DNA of 64,000 nucleotides from Massilia sp. Root418 (GTDB taxonomy: Bacteria; Pseudomonadota; Gammaproteobacteria; Burkholderiales; Burkholderiaceae_D), in NCBI RefSeq assembly GCF_001425265.1, contig NZ_LMEC01000011.1, forward strand, positions 125,585 to 189,584, read 5' to 3'. Under the pieces are notes generated by a model, which was given only the letters and a program-made list of their open reading frames with translations, was not told the DNA's origin and did no database searches. The number at the start of each line of letters is the position of its first letter. Position 1 is the first letter of the stretch. The translations under genes and the position numbers were made by a program. Positions 17,218 to 25,820 of the stretch are shown one piece after another.

Positions 17218-18318
17218 GTGCCGCCTCTCGCCCATCTTAATTTAGACGAACTTGTCCATTCCATCAAGGCGTGGGGCACGGAGCTGGGCTTCGCCGAAGT
17301 GCGGGTGGCCGACATCGACCTGTCGGCGCAGGAGGCGGGCCTGCAGGCCTGGCTGGACGCCGGCATGCACGGCGAGATGGACTATATGGCCACGCACGGC
17401 ATGAAGCGCGCGCGCCCGGACGAGCTGGTGCCCGGTACCGTGCGCGTGATCACCGCGCGCATGAACTACCTGCCCGGGGCCCTGGACGAGGACTGGCGCG
17501 AACGCGAGGCGGCGCGCATCGCCGACCCTGCCGCCGCCGTGATTTCCGTCTACGCGCGGGGGCGCGACTACCACAAGGTGCTGCGCGCGCGCCTGCAGCA
17601 GCTGGCCGACCGCATCAAGGGCGCCATCGGCGAATTCGGCTATCGCGTGTTCACCGATTCGGCGCCGGTGATGGAGCTGCCGCTGGCGGAGAAGTCGGGC
17701 CTGGGCTGGCGCGGCAAGCACACCTTGCTGATCAACCGCAGCGCCGGTTCCATGTTCTTCATGGGCGAAATCCTGGTCGACCTGCCGCTGCCGGTGGACC
17801 AGCCCACCGGCGCCCACTGCGGCCAGTGCAGCGCCTGCATCACGGCCTGCCCCACGCAAGCCATCCTCGGGCCCGGGCGGCTGGACGCGCGGCGCTGCAT
17901 CTCCTATCTCACCATCGAGCTGAAAAGCGCGATACCGGAGGATATGCGTCCCTTGATCGGCAACCGCGTCTACGGCTGCGACGACTGCCAGACCGCCTGC
18001 CCCTGGAACAAATTCGCGCAGCGCGCCACGCTGCCGGACTTCGACGAGCGGCACGGCCTGGGCAGCGCCGGCATGGTGGAGCTGTTCGCATGGAGCGAGG
18101 ACGAGTTCAACCGCAAGATGGAAGGCAGTCCGATCCGCCGCATCGGCCACGAGCGCTGGCTGCGCAATATCGCGGTCGGCCTGGGCAACGCGGCGGCCGC
18201 CGGCGCGCAGGGCGACCCGGCCATTGTCGCCGCGCTGGAATCGCGCCGCAGCCATCCCTCCGAACTGGTGCGCGAGCACGTGGAATGGGCGCTGGCGCGG
18301 CACCGTAGGGCGGGTTAG
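17218..18318 (+). CDS. queG: Epoxyqueuosine reductase
   Basis: Cobalamin- and iron-sulfur-dependent last step of queuosine synthesis in tRNA. 366 aa from GTG 17218. The alternative ATG at 17176 would add a 14-residue non-family lead and leave only 8 bp to tsaE, so I prefer GTG, whose N-terminus aligns with E. coli QueG. Motifs: GMHGEMDYMATHGMKR, two ferredoxin clusters (CGQCSACITACP, Cys 201/204/207/211; CDDCQTACPW, Cys 254/257/261). The last residues RRAG and the TAG stop are read from a REP element at 18304-18336, so the native C-terminus may have been altered. Confidence 0.94.
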   Translation: MPPLAHLNLDELVHSIKAWGTELGFAEVRVADIDLSAQEAGLQAWLDAGMHGEMDYMATHGMKRARPDELVPGTVRVITARMNYLPGALDEDWREREAARIADPAAAVISVYARGRDYHKVLRARLQQLADRIKGAIGEFGYRVFTDSAPVMELPLAEKSGLGWRGKHTLLINRSAGSMFFMGEILVDLPLPVDQPTGAHCGQCSACITACPTQAILGPGRLDARRCISYLTIELKSAIPEDMRPLIGNRVYGCDDCQTACPWNKFAQRATLPDFDERHGLGSAGMVELFAWSEDEFNRKMEGSPIRRIGHERWLRNIAVGLGNAAAAGAQGDPAIVAALESRRSHPSELVREHVEWALARHRRAG

Positions 18319-18393
18319 CGGGACGCGTAACCCGCCGGCGTCGCGGCGGCGCTGGCGGGTTACGCCGGCATGCGCCGTCTAACCCGCCCTACG
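18304..18393. repeat. REP-like palindrome pair, locus 3 (tails outward)
   Basis: Units at 18304-18336 and 18354-18393. This is the only pair in which the CGTAG/CTACG tails point outward. Each tail enters the 3' end of a convergent gene and supplies the same codons (Arg-Arg-Ala-Gly-stop) to queG and to the CPBP protease gene. Confidence 0.9.
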
Positions 18394-19233
18394 GATACGC
18401 AAGGCTGCCGTCACGGCGATGACGGCCAGCAGCGTGACGGCGGAGGCTTCCAGGCCGTAGTTGCCGCCGCTGAGCCATTCGGGACCGCTCAGGCGTCCGA
18501 TGATCCAGCCTTTGGCCGCGCCGCCGGACACGGGCAGCGAAAACACCGTGCCGGTGATGAAGTTCCAGGCGAAATGCAAGCCGGCGGCCAGCCACAGGCG
18601 GCCGGTCTTCAGGTAGGCCATCCCGAACATCACGCCGGCGGCCACGGTGATCACCAGGCCGAGGGCATTCACGCCGTCGTTCGGAAAGTGCGCCAGCGCA
18701 AACACCAGCGCGGAAACCGCCAGCGCCCAGCGCGTGCCGAGCGCCGCCTGCAGGATGCGTAGCAGGACCGCGCGGAACAGCAGTTCCTCGAACACGGCCA
18801 CCAGCACCAGTTCGGGCATGGGCTTGAAGATGGCGGTCCAGTTGTTGGAGCCCACCACCTGGAACGCGCCGGCCGCCGCCAGCGCGCCTATCACCGCCAG
18901 CGACAGCGCCGCGCCCCAGGCCAGGCCGGTGGCGGTTTCGCGCGCGGCGCCGGCCATGGCCAGTTCGTCCGGAACGCGCTTTTCCATCTTCGCCACGTAG
19001 AAGCGGTAGCCCAGCACGCACAGCGCGGCGGCCAGCAATTGCGGCCACGCCACGCGCTGGGATTTTTCCAGCGCCAGGTTGGCGAACACCAGCACCGCCG
19101 CCACCGGCAGCACCATGGCCAGCGTGGCCAGCAGGATGCGGGTCAGCGGCCAGCGCGCGATGCGCGCGGCCAGGCTGCCCGACGGCGGAGAGGGCGCGGG
19201 GCCGGGCGGAACAGCGGGCTGCGTGGTGTTCAT
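18379..19233 (-). CDS. CPBP-family intramembrane metalloprotease
   Basis: 284 aa, mostly membrane helices (about six to eight). CPBP/Rce1 motifs are intact: FEELLFRAVLL (EExxxR), FALAHFPN (FxxxH) and the C-terminal HFAWNFITG. The family includes prenyl-protein proteases and bacteriocin-immunity proteins. The substrate here is unknown. ATG 19231-19233 begins a hydrophilic Pro-rich tail before the first helix. It follows the MarR gene by 20 bp, so that regulator probably controls the pair. The last codons (RRAG-stop) are REP-derived. Confidence 0.9.
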   Translation of the reverse strand: MNTTQPAVPPGPAPSPPSGSLAARIARWPLTRILLATLAMVLPVAAVLVFANLALEKSQRVAWPQLLAAALCVLGYRFYVAKMEKRVPDELAMAGAARETATGLAWGAALSLAVIGALAAAGAFQVVGSNNWTAIFKPMPELVLVAVFEELLFRAVLLRILQAALGTRWALAVSALVFALAHFPNDGVNALGLVITVAAGVMFGMAYLKTGRLWLAAGLHFAWNFITGTVFSLPVSGGAAKGWIIGRLSGPEWLSGGNYGLEASAVTLLAVIAVTAALRIRRAG

Positions 19234-19253
19234 GGTGTTCTCCAGTGTGGTTT

Positions 19254-19727
19254 TTATGGGTCTTGCCGCGGTCCGCTGCGTGCGGCCCGGATGCGCGCGC
19301 CGAACGGCTGCCGTTCCAGCGCGGCGATGGCCTCGGCCAGCGCATCCGAGAGCGGGTAGGGCAGGTCGGCGTCCAGGCTGCGCGCGGCGGCCGCCGTGGC
19401 TTGCCAGCATTGCTGCAGTTGCGGCAGCAGGGCCTGGCCCTGGGCGCTCAGGCTGATCATTTTCTGGCGCCCGTCCAGCGCGCCCGGCTGGGACACGATC
19501 AGGCCGGCCTTGAGCATGAGCGCGATGGTCTGGGTGGCGGCCGGCTGGGTGATGCCGGCAGAGTCGGCGATCTGGCCGATGGTGCGCGCCTCGCCCTGCA
19601 TCAGCGCGCGCATCACCGGCGTGTAGCGCGGCCGGTAGTCCAGCCCCGCTTCCTCGTAGGCGGCGCCCACCGCCCCGTCCAGCAGATCGATCAAATGGCG
19701 CAATTGGGTTCCGAGTCCTGGTTTCAT
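19254..19727 (-). CDS. MarR-family transcriptional regulator
   Basis: 157 aa winged helix: GEARTIGQIADSAGITQPAATQTIALMLKAGLIV (about residues 45-78) with the wing GALDGRQKMISLS. First gene of a two-gene unit with the CPBP protease, hence probably autoregulated. The AT-rich segment just upstream (around 19727-19765) is a plausible promoter region. Ligand unknown. Confidence 0.87.
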   Translation of the reverse strand: MKPGLGTQLRHLIDLLDGAVGAAYEEAGLDYRPRYTPVMRALMQGEARTIGQIADSAGITQPAATQTIALMLKAGLIVSQPGALDGRQKMISLSAQGQALLPQLQQCWQATAAAARSLDADLPYPLSDALAEAIAALERQPFGARIRAARSGPRQDP

Positions 19728-19804
19728 GGGAAAATAATATCAGCAGTTATATAAGCGGTAAAGTAATTTCTCGGCCGCGCAGCCGCGCCGCCGGCCGTAC
19801 AGGT

Positions 19805-20392
19805 TTATTTGAGCAGGCCGGCCAGTTCCACGGCGGTCTTGACCTGCATCTTGTCGAAGATGTGGGCGCGGTGGACTTCCACGGTGCGCATGCTGATGCC
19901 GAGCTGGTCGGCCACCACCTTGTTCATCTTGCCGGCCAGGATCAGGTCCAGCACTTCGCGCTCGCGCGTGGACAAGGTGGCCAGGCGCGCGTGCACGGCG
20001 GCCGCGGCGCTGGCCTGGCGTGCGTTGGCCAGGCCTTCCTGCACCCGGTCCATCAGCTGGTTGTCGTTGAAGGGCTTTTCGAAGAAGTCGAAGGCGCCGC
20101 GTTTCAGGGTGTCGACCGCCATCGGCACGTCGCCGTGGCCGGTCAGGAAGATCACCGGCAGGCGCTGCGTCAGGCCGCGCGCGGCCAGCTGGTCGAACAC
20201 GGCTACGCCGCTGATGTCGGGCATGCGCACGTCCAGCAGCACGCAGTCGCCCTGTTCGTCGAACTCGCCGCGCTCGGTCCAGGCCAGGAAATCGGCCGCG
20301 CTGGCGTAGGCGGTGGCGGGGATGGCGCGCGAGGCGGCCAGCCAGGAAAGCGAGTCGCGCACTACGGCTTCATCGTCGACGATATGCAGCAT
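19805..20392 (-). CDS. Two-component response regulator, FixJ/DctR type
   Basis: 195 aa. The receiver domain (residues 1-120) has acidic DDE at 6-8, phospho-acceptor Asp54 in LLDVRMPD, Thr in FLTGHGD and Lys in FEKPF. A LuxR/FixJ HTH follows (LSTREREVLDLILAGKMNKVVADQLGISMRTVEVHR in segments, about 138-175). Eighteen bp downstream of its kinase gene and divergent from the TRAP operon, so it most likely activates dctPQM in response to C4-dicarboxylates. The link is inferred from synteny. Confidence 0.93.
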   Translation of the reverse strand: MLHIVDDEAVVRDSLSWLAASRAIPATAYASAADFLAWTERGEFDEQGDCVLLDVRMPDISGVAVFDQLAARGLTQRLPVIFLTGHGDVPMAVDTLKRGAFDFFEKPFNDNQLMDRVQEGLANARQASAAAAVHARLATLSTREREVLDLILAGKMNKVVADQLGISMRTVEVHRAHIFDKMQVKTAVELAGLLK

Positions 20393-20410
20393 GGATGGGT
20401 CCCCTGTCTT

Positions 20411-22420
20411 TTAATGTGCGCCGGCGGCCGGCAGCGTGAATACGAAGATAGTGCCACCGGCCGGGTTGGCCTTGTGGATCAGCGTGCCGCCATGGAATTC
20501 TATCGCGGTGCGGCAAATGCTCAAACCCATGCCCATGCCCTCGGCCTTGGTGGAGAAGAAGGGCGCGAACAGGCGTTCGGCCACGTCGTCCGGGATGCCG
20601 TGGCCCTGGTCGATCACTTCCACCGTCACCTGCGCGGCGGCCGCGTCGTGGCTGGCGCGCACGCGCAGCACGCGGCGCTCGGGCGGCACCTGGGCCATGG
20701 CTTCGATGCCGTTGCGGGTCAGGTTCAGCAGCACCTGCTCTATCATCACGCGGTCGGCCAGCACTGGCGGCAGCGCGGCCGGGATGTCGGTCTGCAGCGA
20801 CACATAGCTTTGCCGCGCCTGCAGTTCGATCAGCGCGCCGATGCCCTCCAGCAGCGACTGCACCGCCACTTCGCGCCGCTCGGGGGCGCGCTTTTTCACG
20901 AACTGGTGCACGCTGCGGATGATCTGCCCGGCGCGCTGCGCCTGGGCGCCTGCCTGCTGCAGGGCCGGGCGCAGCAGGCCGCAGTCGAGCGGCTGGCCGG
21001 CGTCCTCGGCGCGCTGCATCACGTTCAGCGCGCCGGTGGTGTAGCTGGAGATGGCGGCCAGCGGCTGGTTCAGCTCGTGCGCCAGCATTGAGGCCAGCTC
21101 GCCCATGGTGGCCAGGCGCGCGCTGGTCTGCAGCTTCTGCTCCTGCTGGCGGTTCAGCTCTTCAATGCGCTTGCGGTCAGAAATGTCGAGGATGGAGCCC
21201 ATCCAGCCGGTCTGCTGGCCCTTGTTGTCCACCAGCGGCGCTTCGAAGATGAGCACCGGCACCCGCTCGCCGGTGGAGCGCTGGAAGATGGTTTCGAATT
21301 GCGGCGTGACGTTCCCGGCCAGCACTTCGGCGAAGCGGTGCTGGTATTCGCTCATCACTTCCGGCGCCCAGTAGGGCATGGGCGGCAGCTTGCCGATCAG
21401 CTCTTCGGGCGGGTAGCCGACGATCTGGCAGAAGGCCGGGTTGACGTAGGTGACGCGGCCCTCCAGGTCGCGCGCGCGCAGGCCGGTCACCAGCGAATTC
21501 TCCATCGCGGTGCGGAAGGTCATCTGCTGGCGCAGCGCGCCTTCGGCGGCCAGGCGGCGCGAGATGTGGCCCCATAGGGCCAGCAGGCTCCACAGCAGCG
21601 CCAGCGACAGCACGATCACCGAGCCCACCAGCAGGTTGGGCAGCAGGCGCGGCTCGCTTTTCACGCTGTCCGTGAGCAGGGTGACGGTGGTGCCGGGCAG
21701 GTCCAGGCCGCGCTTGTGGGTGTACACCCCGTGGCCGGCCCCGGCGGCCGAGCGGCGCGCCAGCACCTTGTCGTCGCGGTCGAGCAGGGTGATCTGGTTG
21801 TCCTGCGCGAACCACCACGGCACCAGTTCGTCCAGCACGGTGGCCAGCGCGTAGTGCGCCACCAGGGTGCCCAGGTAGCGCTCGCCACTGTATATAGGGT
21901 AGTGATAGTCCAGGCCGGGCTTGCTGGAACCGGGCAGGATTTCCGGCTGGCTGTAGATGGGCTTGCGGGCCCGGCGCGCGTGGTCGGCGGCGGCCAGCGA
22001 GTGCGGTCCCAGGCCGGCCTGGGCCGAGGGCGCGCCGGCGGCGTCGCTGGTGGCGGCCATTGCGCCGTCCGGCAATACCCACATGACGCGGCGGATTTCG
22101 TGTCCTGTTTGCAACAGTTGCACCAGCCGGGCATGCAATTGTTTCGGGCTCAAATGGCCCGCCGCGATCTCGCCGCTGAGGCTGCGCATGGCCTCTTCGT
22201 GGCGCCCGAGCTGGAAGCGGATGGTCTGTTCCACCCACAGCGTGTCGGCGATCAGCTGCTCCTGGCGCTCGCTGCTTTCCATCTGGCGCGCCTGCCACGG
22301 CAGCCAGATCAGCACGGCCAGGAAAAACAGCACCAGCACCACCGGCAGCAGCCAGCGCACCGGGTTGGCAAAATGCAGGCGCGGCGGGCGGTCGGTGGAG
22401 GAGGTCATGGGCCGGAGCAT
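20411..22420 (-). CDS. PAS-containing sensor histidine kinase, DctS-like
   Basis: 669 aa. TM1 (about residues 20-42), a periplasmic double-PAS-like sensor (about 45-265), TM2 (about 268-292), a cytoplasmic PAS domain (about 310-430), the H-box HELNQPLAAIS with the phosphorylated His, and a HATPase domain with NLTRNGIEAMA and DQGHGIP and FSTKAEGMGMGL. The domain order matches DctS kinases of C4-dicarboxylate TRAP systems. Start at 22418-22420 or the ATG 12 bp inside; neither has a good ribosome site. Cotranscribed with the regulator gene. Confidence 0.92.
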   Translation of the reverse strand: MLRPMTSSTDRPPRLHFANPVRWLLPVVLVLFFLAVLIWLPWQARQMESSERQEQLIADTLWVEQTIRFQLGRHEEAMRSLSGEIAAGHLSPKQLHARLVQLLQTGHEIRRVMWVLPDGAMAATSDAAGAPSAQAGLGPHSLAAADHARRARKPIYSQPEILPGSSKPGLDYHYPIYSGERYLGTLVAHYALATVLDELVPWWFAQDNQITLLDRDDKVLARRSAAGAGHGVYTHKRGLDLPGTTVTLLTDSVKSEPRLLPNLLVGSVIVLSLALLWSLLALWGHISRRLAAEGALRQQMTFRTAMENSLVTGLRARDLEGRVTYVNPAFCQIVGYPPEELIGKLPPMPYWAPEVMSEYQHRFAEVLAGNVTPQFETIFQRSTGERVPVLIFEAPLVDNKGQQTGWMGSILDISDRKRIEELNRQQEQKLQTSARLATMGELASMLAHELNQPLAAISSYTTGALNVMQRAEDAGQPLDCGLLRPALQQAGAQAQRAGQIIRSVHQFVKKRAPERREVAVQSLLEGIGALIELQARQSYVSLQTDIPAALPPVLADRVMIEQVLLNLTRNGIEAMAQVPPERRVLRVRASHDAAAAQVTVEVIDQGHGIPDDVAERLFAPFFSTKAEGMGMGLSICRTAIEFHGGTLIHKANPAGGTIFVFTLPAAGAH

Positions 22421-22445
22421 TAAGCTTTCATGGGGCGCCTGCTAT

Positions 22446-22459
22446 TGTGGTTTTCCACA
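22446..22459. promoter_or_regulatory. Inverted repeat in the kinase/TRAP divergent region
   Basis: TGTGG-TTTT-CCACA lies midway between the divergent dctS-like gene and dctP. A CATAAT -10-like box follows at 22502-22507. It is a candidate operator for the FixJ-type regulator, with no independent support. Confidence 0.35.
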
Positions 22460-22537
22460 GTTGCCCTGTATCGTGTGGCTGTTACAAACTGCTACGGTAA
22501 GCATAATAATGTACTTTAACCCCTCGGGAGACATCAC

Positions 22538-23524
22538 ATGAAATTGAAAGCCACCCTGGCCGCCTTGTGCGCCGTCGCCAGCTTCAGCGCCTTCGCCCAA
22601 GCCCCTATCGTTATCAAGTTCAGCCACGTGGTGGCGACCGACACGCCGAAAGGCCAGGCCGCCGAGCGCTTCAAGCAGCTGGCCGAGAAAGCCACCAATG
22701 GCCGTGTGAAGGTCGAGCTGTACCCGAACAGCCAGCTGTACAAGGACAAGGAAGAGCTGGAAGCGCTGCAGCTGGGCGCCGTACAGATGCTGGCGCCGTC
22801 GCTGGCCAAGTTCGGCCCGCTGGGCGTGAAGGAATTCGAAGCCTTCGACCTGCCTTACATCTTCCCTTCCAAGACCGCGCTGTACAACGTCACCGAAGGT
22901 CCGATCGGCAAGGGCCTGCTGAAGAAACTGGAAAGCAAGGGCATCACCGGCCTGGCGTACTGGGACAACGGCTTCAAGGTGATGTCGGCCAACAAGCCGC
23001 TGCGCACCACGGCCGACTTCAAGGGCCTGAAGATGCGCATCCAGTCGTCCAAAGTGCTGGACGCGCAAATGCGCACCCTGGGCGCCAACCCGCAAGTGCT
23101 GGCCTTCTCCGAGGTGTACCAGGCGCTGCAGACCGGCGTGGTGGACGGCACCGAGAATCCGCCGTCGAATATGTACACCCAGAAGATGCATGAAGTGCAA
23201 AAGCACGTGACCGTGTCCAACCACGGCTACCTGGGCTATGCCGTCATCGTCAACAAGAAGTTCTGGGACGGCCTGCCAGCCGACATCCGCACCGCGCTGG
23301 AAACGGCGATGCGCGACGCCACCACGTTTGAAAAAGCCATTGCCCAGCGCGACAACGACCTGGCCATGGAGGCCATCAAAAAGGCCGGCAAGACGGAAAT
23401 CTACAACCTGAGCGCCAAGGAACAAGCCGAATGGCGCAAGGCGCTGCTGCCGGTCCAGAAGGACATGGAAGGCCGCATCGGCAAAGACCTGATTCAAGCT
23501 ATCAATAAAGAAGCCGCCAAGTAA
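22538..23524 (+). CDS. dctP: TRAP transporter substrate-binding protein DctP
   Basis: 328 aa periplasmic binding protein of the DctP family. Signal peptide MKLKATLAALCAVASFSAFA. The mature part includes FSHVVATDTPKGQAAERFKQLAEK, the conserved Arg in LKMRIQSSKV (substrate carboxylate contact in the family) and GVVDGTENPPSNMYTQKM. It probably binds C4-dicarboxylates such as succinate, fumarate or malate. First gene of dctPQM, with a GGGAG ribosome site. A hairpin after the gene should limit read-through and favour excess binding protein. Confidence 0.94.
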   Translation: MKLKATLAALCAVASFSAFAQAPIVIKFSHVVATDTPKGQAAERFKQLAEKATNGRVKVELYPNSQLYKDKEELEALQLGAVQMLAPSLAKFGPLGVKEFEAFDLPYIFPSKTALYNVTEGPIGKGLLKKLESKGITGLAYWDNGFKVMSANKPLRTTADFKGLKMRIQSSKVLDAQMRTLGANPQVLAFSEVYQALQTGVVDGTENPPSNMYTQKMHEVQKHVTVSNHGYLGYAVIVNKKFWDGLPADIRTALETAMRDATTFEKAIAQRDNDLAMEAIKKAGKTEIYNLSAKEQAEWRKALLPVQKDMEGRIGKDLIQAINKEAAK

Positions 23525-23542
23525 TCGCACCAAGCGGCTCTG

Positions 23543-23574
23543 AGCGGGGCGGCGTTCTGCCGCCACCGCTTTTT
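23543..23574 (+). terminator. Hairpin between dctP and dctQ (attenuator-like)
   Basis: GCGG-rich stem around a GTTCT loop (arms about 23544-23553 and 23559-23569), followed by TTTTT. It resembles a leaky rho-independent terminator inside the operon. Confidence 0.6.
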
Positions 23575-23609
23575 CCCCCTGTTTCTCTTTCTCTGGAAAG
23601 ATCTCAACC

Positions 23610-24182
23610 ATGAAATTCCTGGACCACCTGGAAGAGTGGGTGATCGCGACCCTGATGGGTCTGGCCACCTTCATCATCTTCGTCGCGGTCGTGCACCGCT
23701 ATCTGTCGGGGCTGCCGATTCCCGGCCTGCAAGACGCCCTGATCCAAATTAACACCAGCTGGGCGCAAGAGCTGTGCATCTACATGTTCGTGTGGATGGC
23801 CAAGTTCGGCGCCGCCTACGGCGTGCGCACCGGCATCCACGTCGGCGTGGACGTCATCATCAACCGCATGAACCCGGCCTGGCGCAACAAGTTCGTCGTG
23901 TTCGGCCTGCTGGCCGGCGCGCTGTTCACCGGCATCGTCGGCACCCTGGGTGCCCGGTTTGTGTGGGAAATCGGCCACACCGACCAAACCTCGGCCGACC
24001 TGGAAGTGCCGATGTGGCTGGTCTACCTGGCGGTGCCGCTGGGCTCCTACCTGATGTGCTTCCGCTTCCTGCAGGTGACGGTTGCCTTCCTGCGCACCGG
24101 CCACTTGCCGAAACACGACCACTCGCACGTCGAGGGCCTGGAAGAGGAACTGACGGCTGAAGAAAAAGGAGCCAAAGCATGA
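23610..24182 (+). CDS. dctQ: TRAP transporter small permease DctQ
   Basis: 190 aa, longer than the usual 160-175. Four hydrophobic segments with the DctQ motif AQELCIYMFVWMAKFGAAYGVRTGIHVGVD, split here between helix 2 and the following loop. It partners DctM in the inner membrane. The C-terminal 25 residues are a charged Glu/Lys tail. The TGA overlaps the dctM ATG (ATGA), indicating coupled translation. Confidence 0.93.
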   Translation: MKFLDHLEEWVIATLMGLATFIIFVAVVHRYLSGLPIPGLQDALIQINTSWAQELCIYMFVWMAKFGAAYGVRTGIHVGVDVIINRMNPAWRNKFVVFGLLAGALFTGIVGTLGARFVWEIGHTDQTSADLEVPMWLVYLAVPLGSYLMCFRFLQVTVAFLRTGHLPKHDHSHVEGLEEELTAEEKGAKA

Positions 24183-25459
24183 ACGCCCTGATTATTTTCG
24201 TGCTGCTGCTGGCACTGATGCTGACCGGCATGCCGATCTCCATCTCGCTCGGCCTGACGGTACTGACCTTCCTGTTTACCATGACCGACGTGCCGATCGA
24301 ATCGGTGGCGCTCAAGCTGTTTACCGGCATTGAGAAATTCGAGATCATGGCCATCCCGTTCTTCATTTTGGCGGGCAACTTCCTCACGCACGGGGGCGTG
24401 GCACGGCGCATGATTAACTTCGCCAGCTCCATGGTGGGCCACTGGCACGGCGGGCTGGCGCTGGCCGGCGTGCTGGCCTGCGCGCTGTTTGCGGCCGTGT
24501 CCGGCTCCTCGCCGGCCACCGTGGTGGCGATCGGCTCCATCATCCTGCCGGCCATGGTGCGCCAGGGCTACCCCAAAGGCTTCGGCGCAGGCGTCATCAC
24601 CACCTCCGGCGCGCTGGGCATCCTGATCCCGCCATCCATCGTGATGGTGATGTACTCGGTTACCACCAACACCTCGGTGGGCAAGCTGTTCATGGCCGGC
24701 GTAATTCCGGGCATCATGCTGGCCTTCTTCCTGGGCCTGACGACCTGGTATCTGGCGCGCAAGAACAACTACCCGCGCATGCCGAAAGCCAGCTGGGGCG
24801 AGCGCTGGAGCACCTTCCGCAAGAGTGCCTGGGGCCTGATCCTGATCGTCATCGTGATGGGCGGGATCTACAGCGGCGTGTTCACGCCGACCGAGGCGGC
24901 CGCGATGGCAGCCGTGTACGCCTTCGTGATTGCCGTGTTCGTCTACAAGGACTTGAAGCTCAAGCAGGTGGGCAAGGTGCTGCTGGACTCGGCGGCCATG
25001 TCGGCCATGCTGCTGTACATCATCACCAACGCCGTGCTGTTCTCGTTCCTGATGACCAGCGAAAACATTCCGCAGGCAATGGCCGAATGGATCACCGGCC
25101 AGGGCCTGGGCGTGATCAGCTTCCTGCTGGTGGTCAACATCCTGTTGCTGCTGGCTGGTAACGTGATGGAACCGTCGTCGATCGTACTGATCATGGCGCC
25201 CATCCTGTTCCCGGTCGCCATGAAGCTGGGCATCGATCCTGTGCACTTCGGCATCCTGATCGTTGTCAACATGGAAGTGGGCATGTGCCACCCGCCGGTC
25301 GGCCTGAACCTCTACGTGGCGTCCGGAATCACCAAAATGGGGATTACCGAGCTGACCGTGGCGGTGTGGCCGTGGCTGCTCACCATGATCTGTTTCCTGG
25401 TGCTGGTGACATACGTACCACAAATTTCCCTCTGGTTGCCTAACTTGATTTACTCCTAA
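24179..25459 (+). CDS. dctM: TRAP transporter large permease DctM
   Basis: 426 aa, about twelve membrane helices. Sodium-coupled transport subunit. Family motifs: MPISISLGLTVLTFLF, IPFFILAGNFLTHGGVARRMINFA, GSSPATVVAIGSIILPAM, LGILIPPSIVMVMYS and VGMCHPPVGLNLYVASGI. Last gene of the operon. The next 270 bp hold an AT-richer remnant and a terminator. Confidence 0.95.
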   Translation: MNALIIFVLLLALMLTGMPISISLGLTVLTFLFTMTDVPIESVALKLFTGIEKFEIMAIPFFILAGNFLTHGGVARRMINFASSMVGHWHGGLALAGVLACALFAAVSGSSPATVVAIGSIILPAMVRQGYPKGFGAGVITTSGALGILIPPSIVMVMYSVTTNTSVGKLFMAGVIPGIMLAFFLGLTTWYLARKNNYPRMPKASWGERWSTFRKSAWGLILIVIVMGGIYSGVFTPTEAAAMAAVYAFVIAVFVYKDLKLKQVGKVLLDSAAMSAMLLYIITNAVLFSFLMTSENIPQAMAEWITGQGLGVISFLLVVNILLLLAGNVMEPSSIVLIMAPILFPVAMKLGIDPVHFGILIVVNMEVGMCHPPVGLNLYVASGITKMGITELTVAVWPWLLTMICFLVLVTYVPQISLWLPNLIYS

Positions 25460-25730
25460 ACTAAAAATTTTCCTCACTCAAAAAAATGAGCAAAAAGCGA
25501 AGTGGATCAGTTATGATTGCTTCGCTCCAGAGGCAAACAAAACAAATATCGATATCTGCCCTGGTAGCAAGGACATAGAGTTTAGTGGGGAGAGTAAGCA
25601 AAATAACGGCCTTGAATGCCGCATATACATTGAGGAGACACACGGTTCACAGTATGTCGTTGGAAGATCGCCGAAGGCCGCCACAAGTGTGCTACGTCGA
25701 CGCCAAACGGCCGGTTCCGTGAAAGCATGA
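25449..25730 (+). pseudogene. Start-less open frame, probable gene remnant
   Basis: A 93-codon plus-strand frame, open from the TGA at 25446 to TGA 25728-25730, without any ATG, GTG or TTG in its first 80 codons. It overlaps the end of dctM by 11 bp. The reading is protein-like (NEQKAKWISYDCFAPEA, CRIYIEETHGSQYVVGRSPK), rich in Lys, Asn and Ser, with three cysteines. It is clearly AT-richer than its neighbours. It ends just before a strong terminator. I do not recognise it. It may be the 3' end of a horizontally acquired gene that lost its 5' part, or chance. Confidence 0.4.
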
Positions 25731-25733
25731 TTG

Positions 25734-25764
25734 AAAGCGCACTGTTGCAGTGCGCTTTTTTTTT
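25734..25764 (+). terminator. Rho-independent terminator
   Basis: AAAGCGCACTG / CAGTGCGCTTT, an 11-bp perfect stem with a 3-nt loop (TTG), followed by nine T. It ends the TRAP operon and remnant region before ogt. It would also work in reverse because of the A-run on the left. Confidence 0.9.
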
Positions 25765-25820
25765 GCCCCGCCCCATTTTGGTGGTGTAGTATTGATGCAA
25801 CAGCCAGCAAGATAACTGTG

